A DNA stretch of 64,000 bases from Pyruvatibacter sp. HU-CL02332 (GCF_040362765.1 NZ_BAABWK010000002.1:620001-684000), one strand, 5' to 3'; shown: positions 51,165 through 59,672, numbered from the stretch's first letter. Program-made: numbers and translations. Notes: generated from the sequence alone by a model not told the origin.

Positions 51165-51238
51165 TGGGGGATCGTCTAATGGTAGGACAGCGGACTCTGA
51201 CTCCGCCAGTCTAGGTTCGAATCCTAGTCCCCCAGCCA
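51165..51238 (+). tRNA. tRNA-Gln (anticodon CTG)
   Basis: A full cloverleaf can be drawn: acceptor TGGGGGA (51165-51171) with TCCCCCA (51228-51234), D arm with AATGGTAGG, anticodon stem GCGGA/TCCGC with loop CTCTGAC (anticodon CTG), T arm CTAGG-TTCGAAT-CCTAG, discriminator G and encoded CCA (51236-51238). The length is 74 nt. It stands at the border between conserved and accessory genes. I found no second copy of its 3' end in the window. Confidence 0.97.
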
Positions 51239-51671
51239 GCCACTCCCGTTGATCGAGCTTGTCTCTTGGCGCCAGTGTGGTGGCCACCGAAGACTGGGTT
51301 TCTGGACCTTATGCAGAAGATGCGGCTCTCGACATTCGTGAGCAGACGCACGGTTTGATGACTTTTCGGAGAGACGAGCACTGTCTTTGATCGCGCGGGC
51401 AGACTTTGTTGCCTTATGTGCAAGCCCCACGTCGGAGTTGAGCTGCAGGCCATACCTCGTAAGGCATTTGGCGCGGACGGTCGGATTTGGAAAGGGCGGA
51501 TCGTGATTGAGACACAACCTTGAACCAACGTATCGCTGATGCTCTCGGCGTTTTTGGATGAGAGTCGAGTAGGCGCCTATCTGCGTCTTGCACCAGAAGC
51601 TGGGCTCTTACCCTGGCTGGGGGAAAGCAAGGGGTTACATCACGAGCGCTGATTTCTGGATTGAGAGCGCG
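51239..51671. other. Gene-free stretch after tRNA-Gln
   Basis: This 433-bp segment between the tRNA and the LysR gene has no gene I can support. A 37-codon open frame at 51539-51652 (MLSAFLDESRVGAYLRLAPE...) has a protein-like composition, but no ribosome-binding site and no family I recognise. The segment may hold decayed coding sequence from an insertion at the tRNA. Confidence 0.45.
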
Positions 51672-52586
51672 CTAGGAACTGCTGACACTGTTCATGACAT
51701 CGGGAAGCTCACGGTGCAGAAAAGCAGCAAGGGCATCGACCTGTGGTGGGTTACCCCTGCGCTCGTGCATCAGAAGGCTGATTTCTGGCAGCCCCGCGGT
51801 CCAGTCCGGCATTAGGCGGCTCAGTCGCCCTTCAGCGACATCCTCGGCGCAAACATATGACGGCAAAGCCACCACACCGAGCCCTGCAGCGGCCGCCTGT
51901 TTCAAGGCGACCATGTCATCGCTGCGCATGCGAGCTGCAAAAGGAACTGATGCGGTGCTTCCATCAGGCCCTTGCAAGGACCAGGCGCTGCTCCCGGGGC
52001 GCCACCCAAGCGCAAGACCGGGCTGGCCATCGAGGTCGGTCGGTGACGCCGCGGCGCCTATATGTTGTGCGAGGCCGGGTGAGCCGAACAGGTGCCATGG
52101 GACGTTGGTAATGCGCCTTTGGATCAGCCCGGAGTCAGGCAATAGATTGGCATGCCCCCGAATGGCCAGGTCGATGCCGTCAGCGATCAGGTCAGCGTAG
52201 TCATTCGAGGCCTGGAGGCGCAGGACGACACGCGAGTGCTCGGACAGGAAACGCGGCAGGATCCGGCTGAGCCCGAACTGCGCGACGCCGACAGAACAGG
52301 ACAGGGTGATGGTGCCCTCCAGTGAGTCCTTGTCTTTGCGTACCGCCGCTTCGGCGGCCGCCATGCATTCCAGGGCGATCTTGGCATGCCGGTAGTAAGC
52401 CTCACCCGCCTCGGTCAGAGACATATGTCTTGAATCCCGGTTCAGGAGGCGCGTGCCGAGGGTGTCCTCGAGGTTTTTCACCTGCCGGCTGATGCGCGAT
52501 TTGGGAATGCCCAGCGTCCGTGCCGCGGCAGAGAACCCCCGTTTTTCAACGACATTCACCAGGTAGTAGGCGTGATTGAGGTCCAT
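51672..52586 (-). CDS. LysR family transcriptional regulator
   Basis: This is a LysR-type regulator of 304 residues starting MDLNHAYYLVNVVEKRGF. The winged helix-turn-helix occupies about residues 1-60 (FSAAARTLGIPKSRISRQVKNLEDTLGTRLLNR). The substrate-binding domain follows with TITLSCSVGVAQFGLSRILPRFL. A second ATG six codons upstream (52604) is possible. It is divergent from the pirin gene; the palindrome at 52612-52633 lies between them and is probably its operator. By the usual LysR pattern it should control the pirin-hydrolase pair and itself. Confidence 0.93.
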   Translation of the reverse strand: MDLNHAYYLVNVVEKRGFSAAARTLGIPKSRISRQVKNLEDTLGTRLLNRDSRHMSLTEAGEAYYRHAKIALECMAAAEAAVRKDKDSLEGTITLSCSVGVAQFGLSRILPRFLSEHSRVVLRLQASNDYADLIADGIDLAIRGHANLLPDSGLIQRRITNVPWHLFGSPGLAQHIGAAASPTDLDGQPGLALGWRPGSSAWSLQGPDGSTASVPFAARMRSDDMVALKQAAAAGLGVVALPSYVCAEDVAEGRLSRLMPDWTAGLPEISLLMHERRGNPPQVDALAAFLHRELPDVMNSVSSS

Positions 52587-52611
52587 GGCTGCGGAGATCT
52601 CCATTGCATCT

Positions 52612-52633
52612 ACCGTTCTATATACAGAACGGT
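52612..52633. promoter_or_regulatory. Perfect palindrome, probable LysR operator
   Basis: ACCGTTCT (52612-52619) is followed by six AT-rich bases and the exact reverse complement AGAACGGT (52626-52633). It lies 26 bp from the LysR start and 72 bp from the pirin start, the right place for a shared operator. The AT-rich spacer fits LysR-type sites. Confidence 0.75.
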
Positions 52634-52704
52634 GAGTTCCAATATCAATGTATTCTCCGGATTTCGTCCCATCTATAGGTTCATATTTAGCACAGGAGGC
52701 GAAT

Positions 52705-53571
52705 ATGACCACACAACACAGATCTCAATCCCAGGCTCCCCGGGCCGCGATAACTGCGGTCCAACACGGAGAAAAAATGACCCGTGGCACGGGCTTCGAA
52801 GCGCTCAGCTTCATCCATCGTCAGCTTGATGGACTGATGGACCCGCTGATCATGGTCGATCATTTCACCATGACGGAGCCGACTTTCGGACCCCATGCCC
52901 ATGCCGGGATATCGGCGGTGACTGTGCTCTTCGAGGACAGCACCGGCAGCTTCCGCAACAGGGACTCGCTCGGCAACGACATAGAGCTCGCCCGGGGCGA
53001 TCTTTACTGGCTGAAGGCGGGGCGCGGCGCCGTGCATGACGAAGCGCCGACCCCCGGGTCGCGCACCCATGCCCTGCAGATATTCGTCAACCTGCCAGCA
53101 GCACAAAAGCTGGAGGCACCCAGTGCGCGCCATGTCGCCGCCACAGAGATGCCGGTAATCGAAGGTCTAGGCCATCGGGTGCGGGTGATGACCGGAAAAA
53201 GCAACGGCGTCACCGGCGCCACCCCGCCTGCTTTGCCCTTCACCATTCTTGATATCGCCCTGCAGGCGAACGGTCGCTTCACCCATCGTGCCGATCCCGG
53301 AGATGCCTCTTGGCTGCATGTCATCCGCGGTGAGATTGACGTCGAGATCAACGGAACTTGTCACCGGCTGAGCAGCGACACCGCGCTGGCCACCCACGGT
53401 GCCGAGGAGATCCGTGTGCTGAGTGCTGAGGGCGGCCAGGCCGTGTTGCTTGGCGGCATGCCTCTGCGCGAACCGTTCGTACAGAAGGGCCCGTTCGCGA
53501 TGCGTGACGCCAGTCAATTGGCCGCGGTGATCGCGGCCCATGCAGCCGGCGAACTCGGCAGCATCGACTGA
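52705..53571 (+). CDS. Pirin family protein
   Basis: Pirins are cupin-fold metalloproteins; some act as quercetin dioxygenases, others as redox sensors or regulators of enzymes. The start MTTQHRSQSQ follows a perfect AGGAGG (52694-52699) and gives 288 residues. The metal ligands are H64 and H66 in PHAHAG, and H111 and E113 in GAVHDE. The second cupin half holds FTHRADPGDASWLHVIRGEIDV. It is the first gene of a pair with the hydrolase 66 bp downstream. Base composition looks richer in GC than the genes on either side. Confidence 0.93.
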   Translation: MTTQHRSQSQAPRAAITAVQHGEKMTRGTGFEALSFIHRQLDGLMDPLIMVDHFTMTEPTFGPHAHAGISAVTVLFEDSTGSFRNRDSLGNDIELARGDLYWLKAGRGAVHDEAPTPGSRTHALQIFVNLPAAQKLEAPSARHVAATEMPVIEGLGHRVRVMTGKSNGVTGATPPALPFTILDIALQANGRFTHRADPGDASWLHVIRGEIDVEINGTCHRLSSDTALATHGAEEIRVLSAEGGQAVLLGGMPLREPFVQKGPFAMRDASQLAAVIAAHAAGELGSID

Positions 53572-53637
53572 TGCGGCTGCCCTTTCATTTGCGCCGAAAC
53601 GCAAACCAACTGACTTCAGACAAAGAGGAAAAACCAA

Positions 53638-54261
53638 ATGAGCTACGTCAATCCCGAACCCATGACCCAGGACAACACCGCGTTAATTCTTGTCGACCAC
53701 CAGGTCGGCCTGATGACCGGTGTCCGCGACTATCCGATTGCCGAACTCAAGCACAATGTCGTCGGGCTGGCCAAGGCCGCCAAGGCCCTGGCTCTGCCGA
53801 TCATCGCCACCACCACCTCGGCCGAGACGCTCTGGGGGCCTGCCTTTCCCGAGTTGGTGGAAGCCCTTCCCGACAACGAGCTAATCGACCGCACTTCGGT
53901 CAATGCCTGGGATGACCCGCGCGTGGCCGCAGCAATCAAGGTGACCGGGCGGCAGAACCTGATCTTCGCCGGTGTCTCGCTGGAAGTCTGCGCCGCCCTC
54001 CCGGCGATGACGGCGCAGCGCAAGGGCTACAACGCCTATGTGGCAATGGATGCATCGGGTACGTTCAACCAGACCAAGCGGGAGACCGGGCTTCTGCGCC
54101 TGTCGCAGGCCGGCGTGGTCGTTGCCGACGGGGCAAGCCTGATGGTCGAGATCCTCGCCGACAACGCCCGCCCGATAGCCGGTGAGGTCTACGGCGCGCT
54201 CGACATGGACTGGGCGATGCTGGTCGGACAAGTACGGGCCAGTGCCGCGATAGCCGACTGA
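53638..54261 (+). CDS. Isochorismatase-fold hydrolase (YcaC-like)
   Basis: This is a cysteine hydrolase of 207 residues in the YcaC subgroup. The catalytic aspartate is D20 in LILVDHQVGLMTGV and the nucleophile C118 in FAGVSLEVCAALPAM. The basic residue of the triad is near R85 in LIDRTSVNAWDDP. The substrate is unknown; YcaC-like proteins lack a confirmed natural substrate. It follows the pirin gene and both should be under the divergent LysR regulator. Pirin plus YcaC-like hydrolase is a common pairing in proteobacteria. Confidence 0.92.
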   Translation: MSYVNPEPMTQDNTALILVDHQVGLMTGVRDYPIAELKHNVVGLAKAAKALALPIIATTTSAETLWGPAFPELVEALPDNELIDRTSVNAWDDPRVAAAIKVTGRQNLIFAGVSLEVCAALPAMTAQRKGYNAYVAMDASGTFNQTKRETGLLRLSQAGVVVADGASLMVEILADNARPIAGEVYGALDMDWAMLVGQVRASAAIAD

Positions 54262-54331
54262 GCTGTATCCATAGAAGGCTGATCCGGCTGGCCCTCCACA
54301 TCGTGGACGTCGGATTGGGCAGTGAGATGGT

Positions 54332-54660
54332 TCAGGTGCCAGCGGCGTGTCGCCAAGAGACGTAAAGGACAAAGGTGTGGTCGGGGCACCGCCGGCACTC
54401 TATGAGGATCCTGACTTCCCGAAGATTGTTGAACAGCGCCACCTGCAGGCACTCGTCCCATAGTTTCCCGTTGAAGCTTTCATTGTGTCCATCTGCTCAC
54501 GGCGAACCGGGCTCAATGAAAAAGGTCTTTACCCCGACCTTTGGCAATCTGTCTGGCACCGGCATGGCGCCAAACTCAGGGCCATTATCTGGTCGGTACA
54601 TGAATTCGCTGACAAGCCACGATTTGGATCAAACCGTCTAGCACAGGCCCGGCTAAAGAC
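54332..54660 (-). pseudogene. Decayed IS3-family transposase (OrfB) remnant
   Basis: Read on the minus strand, this gap holds the C-terminal half of the integrase core of an IS3-type transposase. Visible pieces are SLAGPVLDGLIQIVACQRIHV, then after a frameshift near 54593 RPDNGPEFGAMPV, KVGVKTFFIEPGSP, then DGHNESFNGKLWDECLQVALFNNLREVRILIE. A stop replaces the expected tryptophan after GSP. The second catalytic aspartate (DNGPEF) and the glutamate (HNESFNG) are still recognisable. Neither the N-terminal part, OrfA, nor inverted ends are visible. It ends 13 bp before the AraC gene start. Confidence 0.85.
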
Positions 54661-54672
54661 TTACAATCCACT

Positions 54673-55701
54673 ATGCCAAGCGTGACATTTGGATTTGGAC
54701 GTGCCGTGGCTGAAGCGGCCGGGATGAAGCTGTCTGAGGACGGTGCGCTTCTCTGCAACGGGGAGGTCTTGCTTCGCGTTGCCCAAACGACCGATGGCCG
54801 GCTCAAAGATACGGACTATTTTGATCTTATTGATCTCGTACGCAGCAGAGTACCAGACGACTTCGTATTGGTAGAAGCCTTTGCAACGGCGATTGGCGTA
54901 GATCACATCGGAGCACTCGGCTTGGCAATGAAGACGGCGCCGACGCTGCGTGACTCACTTGGACGGATTGAACGTTATTTCAGGCTCGTCACGGACACAG
55001 CCACCTACCGGTTGGACGAGTCCGGTAATCCAGTTCTCCTGAGGTTTGAAGCTCGTACCGGCGAGCATCCGGCGCTTGACTTGCGGACCGAGTGCGCTCT
55101 TGCGAGCCTGGTTCGCAACATGGGCGCTTTCGTGGAAGGTGACCTAGTCCTTGAGCACGTGTCATTCCGCCATTCCCCGCGCACCAACCCTGATCGCTAT
55201 GTCGCGACGTTCGGCTGTCCAGTCCGGTTCGATGCGGACAAGGATGCAATAGCAATGCAGCCGGCAACACTGTCTCTCCCAAACCGCTTAGGCGATGTGT
55301 CCATCTCAGAATTCTTAACGAACCACCTTGAGACTGAGATTGGGCCTCTGCGGGAAGACACGCCCATCAGGACGACGCTTATGCACCGTCTCAAGAGAGC
55401 CCTCAGCAGTGGTATTCCGCAAGCCGCAGATGTGGCACGTGACATGGGATTGAGTGAACGCACGCTTTATCGGCGTCTGTCAGACGAAGGAATTACCTTC
55501 CGCGAGGTCCTTGTGGAAGCGCAATCAACGCTGGCACAAGAGCTCCTGAGGGACAGCAACAGTTCGATTGCAGAGATTGCTTTTTTGACGGGGTTCTCAG
55601 AGCAAAGCTCTTTCACGAGGGCATTCAAGCGCTGGGCCGGACAGGCCCCGGCGCAGTTCAGACAACAGCCTCGCCCTGTCCCCGGCCCGCCGGGCCCATA
55701 G
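54673..55701 (+). CDS. AraC family regulator with arabinose-binding-type N-domain
   Basis: This 342-residue protein has an N-terminal ligand-binding domain of the PF12625 type (about residues 10-200) and two C-terminal helix-turn-helix motifs: DVARDMGLSERTLYRRLSDEG and IAEIAFLTGFSEQSSFTRAFKRWAGQAPAQFR. Related proteins are OruR or ArgR-like activators. It precedes an exported isochorismatase-family gene and a YHS-domain gene on the same strand, which are the likely targets. The transposase remnant ends just before its start, so its promoter may lie inside that remnant, or the gene may have lost its original control region. Confidence 0.92.
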   Translation: MPSVTFGFGRAVAEAAGMKLSEDGALLCNGEVLLRVAQTTDGRLKDTDYFDLIDLVRSRVPDDFVLVEAFATAIGVDHIGALGLAMKTAPTLRDSLGRIERYFRLVTDTATYRLDESGNPVLLRFEARTGEHPALDLRTECALASLVRNMGAFVEGDLVLEHVSFRHSPRTNPDRYVATFGCPVRFDADKDAIAMQPATLSLPNRLGDVSISEFLTNHLETEIGPLREDTPIRTTLMHRLKRALSSGIPQAADVARDMGLSERTLYRRLSDEGITFREVLVEAQSTLAQELLRDSNSSIAEIAFLTGFSEQSSFTRAFKRWAGQAPAQFRQQPRPVPGPPGP

Positions 55702-55943
55702 AAGCCTAAAAAACACCTGCGAAGATCTTGCGCTGGAAAGACCGCGCCGTTTGTGTGTGTTGCACTTGCGTGCCTGCGGAATGGCACGTTCTGTCAAAAG
55801 GCTGACACGAACTGTCAATACCCCACGACCCTCCGCATACAGAATAGGCCTGCGTCAAGACAACAGACCTGGCAATTCTCATTGTTTCAATCCCGCCAGA
55901 CCTGCTTGCCGCATATGTCCAATACCTGCTGCGGGAGATACCC

Positions 55944-56768
55944 ATGCGCCAAACAACCTTATCGACCAAAACACTTGTGAGTCTTCTTCTCCTCACAGCC
56001 TCCTCAATCGCCATTTGCACCATACCAGGGGCCGCACAGGGAGAAGATTTCAGCCGTGCTGCAACTGCCATCGAACCGCCGGTGAATGATGGACTGCCGA
56101 TGCCGGGTTTCGATATTTCCAAGGGTGAGACCGCAATCGTCATTACGGATCCGCAGAACGACTTCCTTTCACCTGAAGGAGTAACCTGGGGCGTTGTGGG
56201 CGAGAGCATCACCGCAAACGGCACGGTCGAGAACCTCGAAGCTCTTTTTGCAGTGGCGGAAGAGACAGACATGCCAGTCTTCGTATCGCCCCATTACTAC
56301 TTCGCACACGATCACAAATGGCACTTCGAGGGAACGCTTGAGACGCTCATGCACGGCATCGGTATGTTTGACCGGCCTCACGCCCTGACCCTTGAAGGTT
56401 TTGAAGGCTCCGGGGCCGATTGGCTCGATCGGTACAAGCGCTATATCAACAACGGCAAGACCGTCGTCACCAGCCCTCACAAAGTCTACGGTCCCGACAG
56501 CAATGACCTGGTGCTTCAACTTCGAAAAGCCGGCATCAACAAAGTCATCCTCGCCGGAATGTCATCCAACCTCTGCACTGAGTCCCACATGCGAAGTCTC
56601 ATTGAGGCCGGGTTTGAGGTGATGGTGGTCACCGATGCGACCGCCGGTGCCATTACCGAGCACTACAACGGCTATGACGCATCACTGGTGAATTTCCGGA
56701 TGATCGCCAGCGCGGTCGACAACACCGAAAACACAGTTGCGAGAATTCGGGCAGCCGACCGCGACTAA
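55944..56768 (+). CDS. Exported isochorismatase-family hydrolase
   Basis: This 274-residue protein carries a signal peptide (LVSLLLLTASSIAICTIPGAAQG), unusual for this fold, which is mostly cytoplasmic. The mature part has the aspartate in IVITDPQNDFLSPEG, the basic region VVTSPHKVYGPDSNDL and the nucleophile in AGMSSNLCTESHMR. About 70 residues between the first two motifs (PHYYFAHDHKWHFEGTLETL) are histidine/aromatic rich. The substrate is unknown. It lies between an AraC regulator and a YHS-domain gene, 242 bp after the former. Periplasmic detoxification or nutrient hydrolysis is a guess. Confidence 0.9.
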   Translation: MRQTTLSTKTLVSLLLLTASSIAICTIPGAAQGEDFSRAATAIEPPVNDGLPMPGFDISKGETAIVITDPQNDFLSPEGVTWGVVGESITANGTVENLEALFAVAEETDMPVFVSPHYYFAHDHKWHFEGTLETLMHGIGMFDRPHALTLEGFEGSGADWLDRYKRYINNGKTVVTSPHKVYGPDSNDLVLQLRKAGINKVILAGMSSNLCTESHMRSLIEAGFEVMVVTDATAGAITEHYNGYDASLVNFRMIASAVDNTENTVARIRAADRD

Positions 56769-56994
56769 GCGAGACGCATGACCGAAATGGCCGTCCGCAT
56801 CTCTCCTCCAATAGCTGCCTGCATATCCCCTAAGTGCAGTAGTTGTTCGATGCGGACGGCAGTTGGCGCCTGGCCGGAGCCCCCCCCAACCTCAGCCGCC
56901 CCGGCCAGGCGCTCTCTTACCGATAGGAAGCTGTTTATCAGCACTCCTGTTGGGTCAATACGAACCCAAATCAGGTCTCAGAAAGGACTTACAG

Positions 56995-57480
56995 ATGAAC
57001 ATCAAACTGCACCTCGTCGCCGCGTCGGCTGCAATCGCACTAGCTATTCCCTCGGCCGCATACTCGGCTGACGAGTACAATGTCTCCACTGGTATCACCA
57101 CCAGCGGCGTGCCGCTTGCCGTACACGGTATGGATACGGTTGTGCTTTCCAACCTGAACGCAGTTGCGCACGGCGATGCCGCGCATACCGTCGTAAATGA
57201 CGGCGTGGCTTACTACTTTGCTTCGAAGAAATCCGCTGAACTCTTCGAAGCCACACCTGAGAAATACATGCCACAATATGGTGGGTTCTGTGCCTATGCG
57301 GTGGCGCTTGGCAAGAAGTTCGATGGTGACCCACGTTTTGCAGACATCGTGGATGGCAAGCTATTCCTTTTCGTCAACGCCGCCGTCTTCGAGAAATACA
57401 GTCAGGACAAGGCCCGCATCCTGAAGAATGCCGAAGAAACCTGGCCAGATATCCAACACACGCCAGTTGCGGACCTCTAA
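56995..57480 (+). CDS. Exported YHS-domain protein
   Basis: The start MNIKLHLVAASAAIALAIPS is chosen because AAAGGAC stands just upstream (56982-56988); this gives 161 residues with a signal peptide ending near SAADE. The YHS domain lies at about residues 55-110 with FASKKSAELFEATPEKYMPQYGGFCAYAVALG. In related proteins of the YHS (seleno)protein group the cysteine of GGFCAYA can be selenocysteine; here it is cysteine. YHS domains are thought to bind metals, often copper. It follows the exported hydrolase by 226 bp, and a strong terminator comes 42 bp after its stop. Confidence 0.88.
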   Translation: MNIKLHLVAASAAIALAIPSAAYSADEYNVSTGITTSGVPLAVHGMDTVVLSNLNAVAHGDAAHTVVNDGVAYYFASKKSAELFEATPEKYMPQYGGFCAYAVALGKKFDGDPRFADIVDGKLFLFVNAAVFEKYSQDKARILKNAEETWPDIQHTPVADL

Positions 57481-57522
57481 CCCGGGACCCTGTTGAGTTT
57501 CCACCTTCCGCAGAACACCACA

Positions 57523-57552
57523 GCAGCCGGGCACTAGCCCGGCTGCCTTTTT
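57523..57552 (+). terminator. Intrinsic terminator after the YHS gene
   Basis: GCAGCCGGGC (57523-57532) and GCCCGGCTGC (57537-57546) form a perfect ten-base stem with a four-base loop, followed by CTTTTT. It closes the unit of exported genes. Confidence 0.95.
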
Positions 57553-57871
57553 GATACCTAGGAGCCAGCGATGGCGACTGCAACGGCACCTTTTTCGCTC
57601 GGGGCCTATCGATCAGACACCATTTCACGTCGCCCGTGATGTCCTTTGTCGCTAGCGATCTGTATGCGGAAAGAGTCAATCAACACTCAGCCGAAAGCTA
57701 GTGGATCAGGATCCCTTGGACAGCGCTCCTTGGCAGACATGATCCGTTCCCGGACGATGACCCGCGGGCAATCATAAACGATTTATTAATATTAGTTACT
57801 TACTCTTTTTTGATGCTCCGTGAGATCGGCAGCATGTCTTCACGGTCAATAGAGTCGGGCGATATACGGAC
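57553..57871. other. Spacer before the hybrid kinase, with a short orphan frame
   Basis: This 319-bp stretch has no supported gene. An AGGAG followed by ATG opens a 22-codon frame (57571-57639, MATATAPFSLGAYRSDTISRRP), and a +1 shift would extend it by about 20 codons, so it may be the relic of a gene. The last 90 bp are AT-rich (TTATTAATATTAG, 57783-57795) and likely hold the promoter of the kinase gene. Confidence 0.4.
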
Positions 57872-59515
57872 ATGACGCACGAACAAGAACAGGAAGTCCG
57901 GCGCCTCGAAGTGCTGCGGGACTTGGACATTCTTGATACCGAACCGGAACTCACATTCGACAGGATTACACGCTTCTGCGCGCGGAACTACCGGGCGCCG
58001 ATCTCACTTGTTTCGCTCGTCGACGAAAAACGGCAATGGTTCAAATCCGCGGTTGGCCTTGATGCGAAAGAGACGCCGCGCGAGCAAGCTTTCTGCGCAC
58101 ACGCCATTCATCAGGACGATATCTTTTTCATTCCGGACGCAACTCAAGACCCACGGTTTGCCGACAATCCGCTGGTGACTGGTGCACCGCATATTCGGAC
58201 CTATGTTGGTGCCCCCCTCATCGCGCGCGGCGATGTTAAGCTGGGGACGCTTTGCCTCATTTACGATGAAGTAACACCCATCTCTAATGAAACGATGGAC
58301 GACCTGCGGGATCTTGCCTGCATCGTCGTGGATGAACTCGAACTCAGGCAGGCACTTACGATCGCGGAGCATGCCCGCCGGCATGCAGAACTTGCGGACA
58401 AGGCCAAGTCAGACTTTCTGGCGGTCATGAGCCACGAGATACGAACACCGCTCAACGGCGTCCTGGGCATGGCCGAAATGTTGAAATCCAGCAATTTGGC
58501 GCCGGATCAAGCTGAAATGGTCGAAACCATAGCAAGCGCTGGAGATGCCCTCTTGGACACGCTCAGCAAGTCGCTTGACCTTGCAAAGCTCGACAGCGGA
58601 ACCATGAAAGTGATGTCACGTCCGTTCAAACCGGCTGGCCTGACAGCTGAGTGCATTGCCCTGTTCCAAGGGCGGGCGCAGCAAAAAGGCATCTCCCTTT
58701 CGATGCATTCGGATTTTGCAGACGGCACAATGGTTATAGGCGACGAGAAAAAGATCTCGCAGATACTTAACAACCTCATTTCGAACGCGATCAAATTCAC
58801 CCACCTTGGCGGTGTGCGTGTTCACATTCGCCTTGCTGCAAAGTCCGAGCGCGAGGCGCAGCTCTTCCTGTCGGTCGAAGATACGGGAGTTGGTATGTCA
58901 CGCTCTTTCCAGGAGAAGGTGTTCGAACCTTATACGCAGGAAGACGCAACAGGCGGCAGCGGCGCGCGAGGCACCGGGCTGGGCATGAGCATCTGCAATG
59001 ACCTGTGCACCCTGATGGGCGGCACCATCGGCGTAGAAAGTGACAGCGGAAAGGGTTCGACGTTCTTGGTTGGGCTGCCCGTCGAGATAGCGACAGAGGT
59101 ACAGGCCCCTTCTATGGTTCCTGACAATCAGCCCGGTGTGCTGCGCGAGGCAACCACAGCGCGGGTACTCGTCGTCGATGACAATGAAATCAACCGCCTG
59201 GTGATTGCCCGCATGCTAACCCATTTGGGGATCCAGTCGCATATCGTCTGCAATGGCCTGGAGGCTGTAGAAGCATGGCAGGCCAACCCATTTGATACCG
59301 TCTTGATGGATGTCCATATGCCCGTCATGGACGGGCCTACTGCGGCGAAGGAGATTCGCACATTGGCGGCATCACTCAGCACTGTGCCGCAGTTGCGGAT
59401 CATCGCCGTCACGGCCGACGCGATGCCGGATCAGGTAACTGCGCTTTTGGCGCATGGGTTTGATGGACATCTCGAAAAACCCATACAGGTCAACAAACTG
59501 GCCGAAGTCTTTTAG
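57872..59515 (+). CDS. GAF-domain hybrid histidine kinase
   Basis: This is a cytoplasmic sensor kinase of 547 residues without membrane segments. An N-terminal GAF domain (about residues 20-165) carries ISLVSLVDEKRQWFKS and FCAHAIHQDD. The HisKA domain has the phosphorylated H188 in MSHEIRTPLNGVLGMAE, and HATPase_c has NNLISNAIKFTH, DTGVGMS and GTGLGMSI. A C-terminal receiver starts RVLVVDDNEINRLVI with phosphoacceptor D480 in LMDVHMPVMDG. No response-regulator partner is next to it. The start is the first ATG after the AT-rich spacer. Confidence 0.94.
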   Translation: MTHEQEQEVRRLEVLRDLDILDTEPELTFDRITRFCARNYRAPISLVSLVDEKRQWFKSAVGLDAKETPREQAFCAHAIHQDDIFFIPDATQDPRFADNPLVTGAPHIRTYVGAPLIARGDVKLGTLCLIYDEVTPISNETMDDLRDLACIVVDELELRQALTIAEHARRHAELADKAKSDFLAVMSHEIRTPLNGVLGMAEMLKSSNLAPDQAEMVETIASAGDALLDTLSKSLDLAKLDSGTMKVMSRPFKPAGLTAECIALFQGRAQQKGISLSMHSDFADGTMVIGDEKKISQILNNLISNAIKFTHLGGVRVHIRLAAKSEREAQLFLSVEDTGVGMSRSFQEKVFEPYTQEDATGGSGARGTGLGMSICNDLCTLMGGTIGVESDSGKGSTFLVGLPVEIATEVQAPSMVPDNQPGVLREATTARVLVVDDNEINRLVIARMLTHLGIQSHIVCNGLEAVEAWQANPFDTVLMDVHMPVMDGPTAAKEIRTLAASLSTVPQLRIIAVTADAMPDQVTALLAHGFDGHLEKPIQVNKLAEVF

Positions 59516-59672
59516 AACTCAGGCGCGGCTTCAACACAGCGTTCTTATTCCCAGAGCCACGTCCGGCTCCGTCTCGCTGTGTTTCCTTGCCACCTGATAG
59601 ATCCCTGCAGCCCTTAACCCGTCGACGCGACGGCTCATACGGCACCACGGTTCCCCACAGCAGCAAAAGATA

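Noticed and set aside
51211-51528. Minus-strand open frames covering the tRNA-Gln gene and the next 290 bp
   Set aside because: They begin or end inside the tRNA, give the typical tRNA-shadow peptide and match no family.
54375-54641. Plus-strand open frame in the gap before the AraC gene
   Set aside because: It is the antisense of the transposase remnant, which has clear family motifs on the minus strand.
56995-57480. YHS protein as a selenoprotein
   Set aside because: The key codon is a normal cysteine codon and no in-frame TGA is present.
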